This document shows, in pieces, positions 27,582 to 36,241 of a stretch of DNA of 64,000 nucleotides (position 1 is its first letter; the number at the start of each line of letters is the position of its first letter). Below the pieces are notes generated by a model. That model searched no databases. It had not been told where the DNA came from and was given only the letters and a program-made list of their open reading frames with translations. The stretch comes from an uncultured cyanobacterium (GTDB taxonomy: Bacteria > Cyanobacteriota > Cyanobacteriia > PCC-6307 > Cyanobiaceae). The position numbers were made by a program, and so were the translations under genes. The stretch lies in the NCBI GenBank assembly GCA_903858015.1, contig CAIOGZ010000012.1, positions 85,286 through 149,285 on the forward strand, in the 5' to 3' direction.

Positions 27582-28640
27582 TCACAACCATCGTTGGCGA
27601 TGCAGCCCCTCGGGGTCGTAGAGCCGCCGCTGCCGCTCCAGATCAAAGCGCCGCGGGCTGCCGCCGAAGCTGCGGGGATCGAAACCCAGCCCGGCCAGGT
27701 AGGCCCAGTTGCCGCTGTTCAGGGCCGGCTGGGCATCGCTCACCATCCACTCAAAGAAGCGGGCCCCGCAGTTCCTGCTTCATCCACTCGCAGCCCTCCA
27801 GCGCCCCCTGGTCAACCCCCTGGCCAGCGCCGTGCAGGGCCTCGAAGCGGAGCAGCTCCTGCCAGATCCGCCGCACCGAGAGGGAGCCCAGGGCGAGGAA
27901 GGGGGAAAACTTCGAGGAAAACTCCGTACCCACCAGGCCATTGCGGCTCGCTTTGTAATGGCGCAGCCCATCGGAGCCAAAGACGTAATGCTGCAGCCGC
28001 GCCAGGGCGCTGGGCTCATCGCCGCTGAAGGGGAAAGCGCTGCGCGCGTCGGCGGGAGCGGCCCCCGGCGGCGAAGCGGCGGCTCTGCTGGCGGAGGCGG
28101 CGCCGGGGGGCTGCAGCCAATCGGGCGGCCAGGCGTGGGCTGCAGAACCCAAACCGCGCAGATCCGGCGGCGGCAGCGCTGGCTGCGGAGAGCGCTCCAA
28201 CCGGCGCCGGAACTCGGCAAACACCCTCGGGAAGCTGGCCGCCGCCAGCGGCCAGTCGTCGTAGAGGCGGCTTTCCTGGCAGCACAGCACCGCGGCGGGC
28301 CGGAGCAACGGATGAATCAGCTCCAGGGCATCCGCCCTGGCGTGCTGCGGGAAATGCAGCAGGGGAATGGCGGCGCTGGCCAGGCGGGCCTGCAGACAAG
28401 CCAGGGCGCCGGCCTCCAGCCGGCGTTGGTGGGGCCCCCGCAGCCGTTGGCCCTCCGGCCGGCAGGCCAACACGATCAGCTGGCCACCGCCCTGGCGGCG
28501 GGCCAGGGCCACGGCGGCATGGAAAGCCGGCTGGTCGTCGAGGCGCAGCTGGCCCTCCAGGGACACCGCGATGGTGGCGGCACCGCTGGTGCTGGTGGCA
28601 AGAGCAGCGAGGCCTTTGTCCGTCAACGATCGTGCGCTCC
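27582..28640 (-). pseudogene. Decayed DASH cryptochrome/photolyase
   Basis: An N-terminal photolyase-like half is readable on the minus strand from about 28600, and FSGDEPSALARLQHYVFGSD and LGSLSVRRIWQELLRFE are clearly DASH-like. The frame ends at 27751 just after CEWMKQELRG. The family's C-terminal end resumes in another frame: ARFFEWMVSDAQP then GNWAYLAGLGFDPRS and YDPEGLHRQRWL, ending at 27582. The intervening FAD-binding part of about 100 residues (RDFF to NRGRQNVASF in intact members) is missing. An internal deletion plus frameshift has therefore destroyed the gene. No convincing start codon is seen; the frame is open back to 28965, but that upstream part does not look like the family. 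Confidence 0.8.
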
Positions 28641-29195
28641 AGGCGCCCCGGCCTGGAGCCAGCTTGGCAGCCGCCAGCCGCTCGTGCTGGGTGTTCGATC
28701 TTGCCTCCCTCGCTTCGATCACCCATGCGGCAGCCATGCGGAGCTGCTGGCGCCCAGCGTGCGCCTCGGCCAGCGGCGGTATCGCCAGGCGAATCCGGCA
28801 GATTGCCTGCCTTGGCCGCCGCCGCCAGCCCCTCGCGTTGCGAGGAAACAGCTGAGCTGAGCTGGACTGGACTGGACTGGTCTGGAGTGGACTGGAAGCT
28901 AGCCCAGCACCAGATACCAAAACCAGTGGAAAGCGAAGGCAAGTGCGCATAGCCCAAGCCGGCATTACTTGCCTGATTTCTTGTATTCATTCCCCCATAT
29001 CTTATCCGTGCCTTGCTAGCTGGCAGATCGGCCCTTGCCCGTGCCCTTGGGCACCCGCCTGATCAGGGGGCTGCTGCCCGATCCTGCTACCCGCCTTCTA
29101 GCCGCCTGGCGGGCTGGGGCAACAGCGTTCCATCCAGGCCACCCCGCTCCCGCGGCGCAAAGGATGGAATACTGGAATGATCCGAGGAGTGGACG
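28641..29195 (+). other. Spacer between DASH relic and cargo gene
   Basis: About 550 bp lacking a believable gene. It holds the pentamer repeat at 28851-28895 and, at its right end, the duplicated leader that also precedes the next cargo gene. A GAGGAG ribosome-binding site lies 6 nt before the ATG at 29196. Confidence 0.45.
28851..28895 (+). repeat. Pentanucleotide tandem repeat
   Basis: Nine or so imperfect 5-bp units of the GCTGA/ACTGG type (CTGGA in another phase) lie in tandem. The tract is outside any supported gene. Confidence 0.8.
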
Positions 29196-29440
29196 ATGGG
29201 ATCCCATGCGCTAGCCGCCAAGGGCACCGACCAGGCCACCAGCACGGCGGCCCAGTCCAGCCACAGCCAGCGCCCCACCGCCCTCACCACCCCCCCGGAG
29301 CTGGGGCCAGCGCTCGGGCCGGCCAGTCACCTCGACCAGCTGCAACGCCTCCAACACCTGGCCAACGCCAGCCCCCAGGTGGCCCAGCTGCAACGCCTCC
29401 AGGCCCTGGCCGATAGCAGAGCCGGCCAGGTGAGCCAGCT
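29161..29440 (+). repeat. Duplicated cargo leader, copy 1
   Basis: Closely matches 30451-30713. The match starts about 35 bp before the ATG and runs through the first 80 codons, with a few short indels. It carries the shared [18 protein letters not shown] motif. Confidence 0.9.
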
Positions 29441-30266
29441 CGCCTCCGCCATGCCCGCCCAGCTCAACGCCCGCGCCAAATGGGCTAAAATTAAAACAAA
29501 AGTAGAGAAGTCTGGCGAGTTCAACACAGCCGAGACCCGGGCCAACACAAAGGCATACGCCGCAAAAAATCCAGATAAAGCCGAGATGGTGAACTCTGCA
29601 GGCGGAGCCTGGCTCGCTAACCAGATGAACCTAAAGAAAAAAGAGGAGCGAACACGCATCGGACCTACCGAGGCGTACATGGGCGCGAAAGGGGCTGCCA
29701 ACTCCGCCCATGCGGAACACTTGGAAAAATTCGCCGCAGGCGGTCACTCTTTTATCACCGATTGGGCGCACCGCAAGATACGGGGCGTGGACAAAGAGTG
29801 GAATTTCGACGGCTGGGGCACGGACGCTAATTTCGTAGGTACGCCCAGCGCAGCCCAAGCGCTCGTAGACGAAGCCAGCAAGCCTCATGGCTATGGTCTA
29901 TACTATCTTGAGCAAAGTTTGGGTGTCGCAGACGGCAACTGGGTTTCCAGTTGTGAACCTATTCACTACGGAATCTGGCGATACCACGTGAGGAATCCGG
30001 CTGCCCTCAACATCCGCATGGCCAGCGGGGCCGAGAGCCAAGCCTATAGTCCTTGGTACGACAAGGCAAATGCTTTCCACGAAGGTGAGTGGGTGCCCAA
30101 GGGACAGACCCTAGGCGGCGCCGACGAAGCCGTGGTGGACGCCCTGCCTCGCGACCAATTCAACGCCGCGGTAGACAACGGCAGCATCGAGATCGAGTTA
30201 GACAACAGCATGCAAGTGAACACGAAACGCGAAAAGGAGGAGAATCTTCGCCCCTGGAAAAAATAG
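29196..30266 (+). CDS. eCIS cargo candidate with unknown C-terminal domain
   Basis: This 356-residue protein has an N-terminal leader (residues 1-85) nearly identical to that of the next gene, with [18 protein letters not shown] at 55-72. The similarity ends at MPAQLNARA (86-94). From there the protein has an unrelated domain of about 260 residues, with motifs GGHSFITDWAHRKIRG, PHGYGLYYLEQSLG, HYGIWRYHV and TLGGADEAVVDALPRDQF. I do not recognise its family. The 3' part is visibly lower in GC and richer in Lys codons than the leader, as expected for a swapped-in toxin module. No DUF4157 domain is present. The ATG has GAGGAG 6 nt upstream. Function as an injected toxin is inferred only from the leader. 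Confidence 0.65.
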   Translation: MGSHALAAKGTDQATSTAAQSSHSQRPTALTTPPELGPALGPASHLDQLQRLQHLANASPQVAQLQRLQALADSRAGQVSQLASAMPAQLNARAKWAKIKTKVEKSGEFNTAETRANTKAYAAKNPDKAEMVNSAGGAWLANQMNLKKKEERTRIGPTEAYMGAKGAANSAHAEHLEKFAAGGHSFITDWAHRKIRGVDKEWNFDGWGTDANFVGTPSAAQALVDEASKPHGYGLYYLEQSLGVADGNWVSSCEPIHYGIWRYHVRNPAALNIRMASGAESQAYSPWYDKANAFHEGEWVPKGQTLGGADEAVVDALPRDQFNAAVDNGSIEIELDNSMQVNTKREKEENLRPWKK

Positions 30267-30450
30267 GCGTGATCGCGTCCTCCGAAAGGCTGTAGTTCCG
30301 CCAAAACCTAAAATCGAGGCAGGGCGCTTGGCCAGCCAGAGGTGATGCAGAAACCCTTGGCGCCCTGGCAACCGCGCCGAGCTCCGGGGAATGGTGCGGG
30401 GCTCAATCCAGTCTTGCGTCTTTGACTCCCTGGCCCGCCCCTGCCGGCCA

Positions 30451-30713
30451 AAGATGGGATACTGGAACCAATCAGGGAGTTGGACGATGGGGTCCTATGC
30501 GCTAGCCGCCAAGAGCACCGACCAGGCCACCAGCACGGCGGTCCAGTCCATCCCCAGCCAGCGCCAGCACGCCCTCAACAGCGCGCCGACCCCCGCCAGC
30601 ACCCTGGGCCCGTTGCAACGCCTCCAACACCTGGCCAACGCCAGCCCCCAGGTGGCCCAGCTGCAACGCCTCCAGGCCCTGGCCAATGGCAGAGCCGGCC
30701 AAGTCACCCAGCT
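30451..30713 (+). repeat. Duplicated cargo leader, copy 2
   Basis: Second copy of the leader at 29161-29440, including the last 35 bp of the upstream region and the first 75 codons of the gene. Confidence 0.9.
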
Positions 30714-31116
30714 GGCGGGCGGTCCAGGGGAGGAAGAGCCTCTCCAGGGCCAATTCGCCACCGCCCAGCTCCAGCCCCAGCCGGCTCCCCGCGCCAACAA
30801 CACCGGCATGCCCGACCAACTCAAGAGCGGCATTGAATCCCTCTCCGGCCTGGCCATGGACCACGTGCAGGTGCACTACAACTCCGCCAAGCCCGCCCAG
30901 CTCAACGCCCACGCCTACGCCCAGGGCAGCGACATCCACGTGGCGCCGGGTCAGGAACAGCATCTGCCCCACGAGGCCTGGCACCTGGTGCAGCAGGCCC
31001 AGGGCCGGGTGCAACCCACCCTGCAGCTCAATGGCGGCGTGCCGGTCAACGACGACGCCAGCCTGGAGCGGGAGGCGGACCTGATGGGGGCCAGGGCCTC
31101 GGGCGCGATCAGCTGA
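30487..31116 (+). CDS. Small DUF4157 eCIS-associated protein
   Basis: This 209-residue protein was assigned ATG 30487 by homology with the previous gene; longer starts exist. Residues 1-75 are the shared leader with [18 protein letters not shown] at 49-66. Residues 108-200 are DUF4157: [40 protein letters not shown], the HEAWH motif at 162-166, and the closing [13 protein letters not shown]. It stops soon afterwards, so it has no C-terminal effector domain. It may be a truncated effector, a maturation protease or a carrier. Its stop is 29 bp from the convergent stop of the TIR gene. Confidence 0.8.
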   Translation: MGSYALAAKSTDQATSTAVQSIPSQRQHALNSAPTPASTLGPLQRLQHLANASPQVAQLQRLQALANGRAGQVTQLAGGPGEEEPLQGQFATAQLQPQPAPRANNTGMPDQLKSGIESLSGLAMDHVQVHYNSAKPAQLNAHAYAQGSDIHVAPGQEQHLPHEAWHLVQQAQGRVQPTLQLNGGVPVNDDASLEREADLMGARASGAIS

Positions 31117-31144
31117 ACGGCACGCCCCAGGGCATGCCCCACGC

Positions 31145-34100
31145 TCAAGGTTGGAGCTGCGGATCCAGCGCCAACGACGGGCTCGGCCCGCCGCCTAGGG
31201 CGCCGGGCGCCAGGCGGTCACAACTGCGCCGGGCCGCCCGCTCCACCGGGCTGGAAGGCTGCAGCAGCTCGGGCAAATGGCGTAACTGCTGGCAGGCGCC
31301 ATGGATCACCAATTGGGGGGCCACGAGGCTGCGCAGGTAATTATCTTCAGCCGCCACCACGATCTCGCCCGTGGGCAAGCGGGCCAGCCGCCAGGGGGTG
31401 CCAGGGCTGGTCACGGGGATCGGCTCGCCGCTCGGACGGCCCTGGCGCCAGCGGCGCAGGCTGCCATCAAAGCCAGCCGTCCACCAGTCCTGATCGTTCA
31501 GCGGCACGATCCCCTGGATCCGGCCCTGGCCGCTGGCCACGGCAGGGCCCAGCAACTGCGGCCAGCGCAGGCGGCGCACCATGCCGTTGACATCGCCGCT
31601 GAGCAGATCTCCACCCGGCAGTTCCGCCAGGGAGAGCACCACGCCCCCTCCGGTCGCCACCCCAGGCTGGAGTGGCTGGACCCCCCGCCAACGGCGCAGC
31701 TTGCCCTCAAAATCACCCGAGATCAACGGGCCATCCCGCAGCACCAACAGGCTGCGCAAGCCCACCTTGGCGGTCGAAATCGGCTTGCCCAGCGGTTGGC
31801 GATCGCGCCACTGCTGAAGGGTGGCCTGCAGCCCCCCCACCAACCAATTGCCATTCGGGAGCTGCTGCAGGATGCGCACCGCCCCCTGACCCGTCATCAA
31901 CGGCTCCCCGAGCGGCTCCAGGCTCCGCCAGCGGCGGATACTGCCATCCCAGCCCCCCGAAAGCAGGGTGCCATCGCGTTGCACCAGCAGGGAGGCAATC
32001 CTGCCCTGGCCCGTTTCGCGGATCCACGCCGGTGGCATCGGCCAACTCCAGCTGGCCAGGGATCCATCGCCGTGGCCGCTCCAGAACGTGCCGCCGGGCC
32101 CCGCCGCCAGGCCATGCAGTTGGGTTTGGTTCGTGATCATGAAGGCCTTGGCTCGGCTGCCGCCCCTCCAAAGCACGAGATTGCCGATGTCCGTGCCGCC
32201 CACCAAACTCCCATCCGCCAGGGCCACCAGGTTCTTGATCGAGCCCAGCATCCGGGGCCCCACCCGCTCCCGTGGTTGCTGCCCCCGCCAGAGGCGGATC
32301 GTTCCATCCTCCCCACCGCTGGCCCACGACCCATCCGGCAGCAGCGCCAGGCTTCGCACCGACGCCTGGTCGCTGGCCAGGGGCGGCGTCAGGGGGCCCC
32401 TGGCCTGCCAGCGCTGCAGGGCACCTTCGTCCCCAGCCGCCAGCACCGAGCCATCCGGCAGGGGCAGCAGGGCCCAAATCGCCCCGAGCTTTGTTTGCTG
32501 CGCTGGGCCCGCAGGCTGGCCCTGGCGCCACCAGCGCAGCGTGCCGTCGAGCGCCCCGCTCACCGCATCCCCGCCGGGCAGGGCGACCAGACTGACAACC
32601 CCCTGCTGGCCGCTCGCCACCGCCGGCCCCTGCGGCCGGCTGCCGATCCAGCGGCGCAGCGTGCCATCCCGCCCCGCCGACAGCCACTCCCCGGCTGCGT
32701 TGGCCGCCAACACCCGCACGCCGCCCTGGCCATCGGCCTGGGGCTGCGCGCTGGCCTGGGCTTGGGGCCGCTCGCCAGCCTGGGCCTGGCTCCAGTGCAG
32801 TAATCCGGCATCGGTGGCGATCACCAGCTGCCCATTCGGCAAGGCGGCGAGGGCCCAGATCGTGCCAAGACCCAACGCCGACCTCCCCACGGCGGCATTG
32901 GCGCCCATCGAATAGCCCAACACCCCCATCAAGCGCTGATTGACATTGGCGGGATCCTCCAGCGACGCCAAGGCATGGATGGCCGTCTGCAGGGGATTCC
33001 TCTGCTCCAAGGCCAAGGCAAAGGCCGTGATCGCGTAATCCTGGAGCTGGGCCTGGCGGGCCTGGCGCAACTGCCACAACGCCAGCCCACCCGCCAGCAG
33101 CGACAGCCCACTCAGCGCCGCCATCGCCGCCAGAATCTGCTGGCGGCGCCGCTTCTGCCGCCGCTGCTGCCGCTCCGCCACGGCCAGGCTGGCCTCCACA
33201 TAGTTGCGTAACTGCGGCTCAAGCTGCTGGGGGCGCTCCACCAACCAGCTCCGGGCCCGGTTCAGCTTCACCCCGCTGAGCAGCAACCCCTCCTGCTCCG
33301 CCGCCGGCGCCTGGCGCCATTCCCGCTCGGCCAGCTGCAGCTGCTGGGCATCGATCAGAAACTGGCGCGCCTCATCCAGCCAGCTGCGCAACAACGGCCA
33401 CTTGCGCAGCAACGCTTCATGGGCAACCTCCAGCAGCCGCTCCCCCCGCTCCTGGCGCACCGCCAGCACCCGGGCGTGCACCAGGGCTTCCAACAGGGGC
33501 AGGGCCGGCTCGGGAAGGGAAGACCAGGGGGCCGGCCGGCGGGCGTAATCCCCCTGCTCATTGACCTTGACCAGGGCCGGCACAAAGGCGTCCCGCAGGG
33601 CCAGCAGCTGGGCCGGGGTTGGCCGCAGATCGGCCAGGGCCCGCTCGGCCGCATCGCGCACCGCGTTCTCCAGCGGCGAAAGACCCAGGCGGGGATCGCC
33701 GAGGGCCTCGTAGGCGCTCACGGTGAGCTGGGGGTTGGGGCCGCTGCGGTCGTGGAGCTCGCGCAACGCGAAGGCCAGCATCGGCAGGGCATCGCCGGTC
33801 GCCGCGTCGCGCAGGGCCTTGCGCACCAAAACCGGCTCCACCCGCAGACCCGCCACCCGCGCCGGCCCCACGATGATCTCTTCCATCCGCTCCATCGGCA
33901 TCGGGCCCAGCGACAGCTGCTCGAACCGCACCTGCAGCGTCTCGGCCTCCAGCAAGCTGGCCAGGGCATCCGAACGCAGCGTCATCACCGCCAGGAAGGG
34001 CAGGCCCTGGCCGAGCGCCGCATTCAACAGATGCAGCAGCAGCTGGCGCTCCTCCGGCTCCGCCTCTAGAAGCAACTCCTCCCCCTGGTCAATGGCGAGC

Positions 34101-34960
34101 AGGATGCAGGCTTCGTTCGCGCCGGCCGCGCGGCGCAGATCATTGGCGATGCGCGCCAGGAGGCTCTGCTGGGAGCCGTTGCGCAGGGCCTCCCGCAGCT
34201 GGTCGGCGAGGGGGGGGATCGGGGCACTGCCGCCGCCCAAGGCTTGCTCGAGGGCGAGCGCCAGGGCCTGCAAGGGCTTGCGCTGGGGGCGAAATGGTGG
34301 CACCACAATCCACTGGTGGCCGGCCCGCCGCAGCCGCGGCACCACCCCGGCCCGCAGCAGCGACGACTTCCCCGCCCCGGATGAACCCAGCAGCACCAAC
34401 ATGCCAACGCCCCCCAGACTGCGACGGGCGTTGAGACGCTCGATCAGCAGCCGGATCTCCGCCTCCCGGCCGAAATAAATGGCGGCGTCTTCCTCCTCAA
34501 ACGAAGGCAGGCCTGGATAGGGGGGACGGCTGCTGTCCCAGGGCAGCCCGCCCTGGCTGGAGAGGGCAATCTCCACCAGCTGCTGCCGCAAGCGCTCCAG
34601 CCCTTCCTGCCGATCGCCGCGCAGATCCACCGCCTGCACATCGGCAGCCACCGCCGCCGAGCCGCCGGGCAGATCGGCTTCGATCAAGGGGAGCACCGGT
34701 TTACCCAGGGCGCGGGCCTGGGTGAATTCGGCAAAACACCACTTCGACTCCTGCCAATTCGGGGTCAACAGCAGCAACACCGCCTGGGAGCGCTCTAGTT
34801 CATGGTAAAGAACCTGCTCCCAATCTGTTCCTGGGGCGATACCGGAATGCTTGTCAAAGTCCAGGAATGGCGCTTCAAATCCTTGCCCGATCAGCCAGTC
34901 CCGCAACCAGGCAGCCCGATCGGCATCGCGACTGGAGTGGGAGAGAAAAACACGGGCCAT
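31145..34960 (-). CDS. TIR - STAND NTPase - WD40 protein
   Basis: This 1271-residue protein has four parts. Residues 1-130 are a TIR domain ([28 protein letters not shown] carries the expected catalytic Glu). Residues 150-560 are a STAND-type NTPase: Walker [14 protein letters not shown] and Walker [16 protein letters not shown]. Residues about 600-640 hold a basic stretch then one transmembrane helix ([21 protein letters not shown]). From about residue 690 to the end is a WD40-like propeller with repeated [22 protein letters not shown] blades. Such TIR-STAND proteins sense a trigger through the repeats and are often antiphage, with the TIR cleaving NAD+ or signalling. The membrane helix between NTPase and propeller suggests an anchored sensor. 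It is a lone minus-strand gene beside the eCIS cargo genes. Confidence 0.88.
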   Translation of the reverse strand: MARVFLSHSSRDADRAAWLRDWLIGQGFEAPFLDFDKHSGIAPGTDWEQVLYHELERSQAVLLLLTPNWQESKWCFAEFTQARALGKPVLPLIEADLPGGSAAVAADVQAVDLRGDRQEGLERLRQQLVEIALSSQGGLPWDSSRPPYPGLPSFEEEDAAIYFGREAEIRLLIERLNARRSLGGVGMLVLLGSSGAGKSSLLRAGVVPRLRRAGHQWIVVPPFRPQRKPLQALALALEQALGGGSAPIPPLADQLREALRNGSQQSLLARIANDLRRAAGANEACILLAIDQGEELLLEAEPEERQLLLHLLNAALGQGLPFLAVMTLRSDALASLLEAETLQVRFEQLSLGPMPMERMEEIIVGPARVAGLRVEPVLVRKALRDAATGDALPMLAFALRELHDRSGPNPQLTVSAYEALGDPRLGLSPLENAVRDAAERALADLRPTPAQLLALRDAFVPALVKVNEQGDYARRPAPWSSLPEPALPLLEALVHARVLAVRQERGERLLEVAHEALLRKWPLLRSWLDEARQFLIDAQQLQLAEREWRQAPAAEQEGLLLSGVKLNRARSWLVERPQQLEPQLRNYVEASLAVAERQQRRQKRRRQQILAAMAALSGLSLLAGGLALWQLRQARQAQLQDYAITAFALALEQRNPLQTAIHALASLEDPANVNQRLMGVLGYSMGANAAVGRSALGLGTIWALAALPNGQLVIATDAGLLHWSQAQAGERPQAQASAQPQADGQGGVRVLAANAAGEWLSAGRDGTLRRWIGSRPQGPAVASGQQGVVSLVALPGGDAVSGALDGTLRWWRQGQPAGPAQQTKLGAIWALLPLPDGSVLAAGDEGALQRWQARGPLTPPLASDQASVRSLALLPDGSWASGGEDGTIRLWRGQQPRERVGPRMLGSIKNLVALADGSLVGGTDIGNLVLWRGGSRAKAFMITNQTQLHGLAAGPGGTFWSGHGDGSLASWSWPMPPAWIRETGQGRIASLLVQRDGTLLSGGWDGSIRRWRSLEPLGEPLMTGQGAVRILQQLPNGNWLVGGLQATLQQWRDRQPLGKPISTAKVGLRSLLVLRDGPLISGDFEGKLRRWRGVQPLQPGVATGGGVVLSLAELPGGDLLSGDVNGMVRRLRWPQLLGPAVASGQGRIQGIVPLNDQDWWTAGFDGSLRRWRQGRPSGEPIPVTSPGTPWRLARLPTGEIVVAAEDNYLRSLVAPQLVIHGACQQLRHLPELLQPSSPVERAARRSCDRLAPGALGGGPSPSLALDPQLQP

Positions 34961-35568
34961 TCAACTAGTTTAGCCGCAAAATCAAAAAATGGAGACGAAA
35001 GATAGAGGCAATCCGCCAAGGCAAAGCACAGCGATAAGCACGGAGACAAGCAGAAGGATAAACATAAAGACAAGGGATAGAGATAGGGCATTGAGCGCCA
35101 AAGTCATCGGCCCGGCCGGCCCGTACTAAGCCGATGCCAAGTTAGCCGCCGAATCGAGCCCAAGCCCCAACAACGCCAACCCAACCTAGGACAGCCTGAA
35201 CGTTGAGCAAACTTTTGGCCAAGCTGTTGGCCAAGCTGCTGTGCAGGCTGTTGTGCAAGCTGTTATGCAAGCTGTTGTGCAGGCTGTTATGCAAGCCGGG
35301 CTGCCGCCCCAACCGCAATCCAACTCAGCAAACCGACGGGCAGCGGCGCCGGATGCAGAGGCAGAGGTCGAGCCCATCTGCCCACACCGACCCGGAAAGC
35401 TTGCCGGGGAAGCCTGCAGAAAAAGAGCCATCTCCATCACCTCGCCCCCCAGCCCTCAAACCGCCAACCATTGACACCAAGCTTGGAGACCAACCTTTGA
35501 CACCAACCTTTGACAACCATGATCTTGATCATCAACATGACAGCAGCCCAGCCGTTGAGTTCAGCCCT
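34961..35568 (+). other. Low-complexity region with 12-bp tandem repeat
   Basis: Purine-rich sequence from 34975 to 35090 is followed at 35212-35295 by seven tandem 12-bp units (CTG TTG TGC AAG type). An open frame starting at TTG 35203 reads through them as (LLAK/LLCK/LLCR)x7 and continues into the SH3-like protein. The repeat is open in other frames too, so whether it is translated is unclear. Confidence 0.6.
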
Positions 35569-36039
35569 TTGCACAAACAGCAACCCAGCCCCTACGGCTC
35601 CCGAGCGGCGGTAGTGGCGCTGGCCCTGGCCCTGCAGAGCGGCTCCCCTGCCGTGGCCCAGGTGTACTGCTCCCAGCGGGCCATCGTGATCGATGCGCCC
35701 TCCAACATCCGCACCGCCCCCAACAGCCGCGCCCCGATCGCCTGCCAGCTGCGCCGCAACGGCAGGGTGATCCTGGTGCTACCGGCGGGCCAGCGGCTGG
35801 CGGCGACGGGCCAAGCAGCGGGCACGGCGGCAGACTGGTACGCGACGATGGCCTGTTACAGCGATCCCCAAAGCCGGGCCGTCGGCTTGGGCCGTCCACC
35901 GCACTACATCCACCGCTCCCAGGTGCGGATCAAGGGCATCAACCCAGCCGACTGGACAGCCCCCGCCGCCCCAGGGGAAAGCAACTCTCCAACCAGTGGC
36001 GGCTGTGAGCGCCTCTGGCAACCTTCGCACCAGCCTTGA
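35569..36039 (+). CDS. Secreted SH3-like domain protein
   Basis: About 156 residues from a TTG at 35569. The start is uncertain because the frame is open back to TTG 35203. A signal peptide follows (SRAAVVALALALQSGSPAVAQ with cleavage after AQ). The mature part reads SNIRTAPNSRAPIACQL, a bacterial SH3-like (SH3b) start, continuing to HYIHRSQVRIKGINPADW. SH3b domains bind cell-wall or polysaccharide ligands. It overlaps the unused 5' part of the following frame and lies just before a lysozyme-type gene, which suggests a cell-envelope role. Confidence 0.55.
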   Translation: MHKQQPSPYGSRAAVVALALALQSGSPAVAQVYCSQRAIVIDAPSNIRTAPNSRAPIACQLRRNGRVILVLPAGQRLAATGQAAGTAADWYATMACYSDPQSRAVGLGRPPHYIHRSQVRIKGINPADWTAPAAPGESNSPTSGGCERLWQPSHQP

Positions 36040-36241
36040 GCATCGCCCCGGCGGGGCCAAAAGTTCCCTGGCTTATGATCAACCAAAGATCAAAGGCTTC
36101 CGGAAACCCAGACCATCGGGCCGCCAACAGCATCGAGCTCAAGCTGAGGATCAGCCGATAGTTCAGCCATTCGTGCCGCCTGCTCAACATTCCGTGTCAG
36201 AAGCTCGCGCCATGGTCACTGGGTTGCTACAAGTGGCCTAC

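Noticed and set aside
28641..28965. Upstream extension of the DASH frame
   Set aside because: The frame is open but the sequence (including the pentamer repeat) has no resemblance to the photolyase N-terminus.
29160..30490. Shared TGG(A/G)ATACT upstream of both cargo genes as an extended -10 promoter
   Set aside because: The sequence is conserved simply because the leader is duplicated, and no -35 element at proper spacing was found.
31130..31139. Palindrome GGGCATGCCC between convergent genes
   Set aside because: Short and without a T tract on either strand; GC-rich DNA makes such palindromes common.
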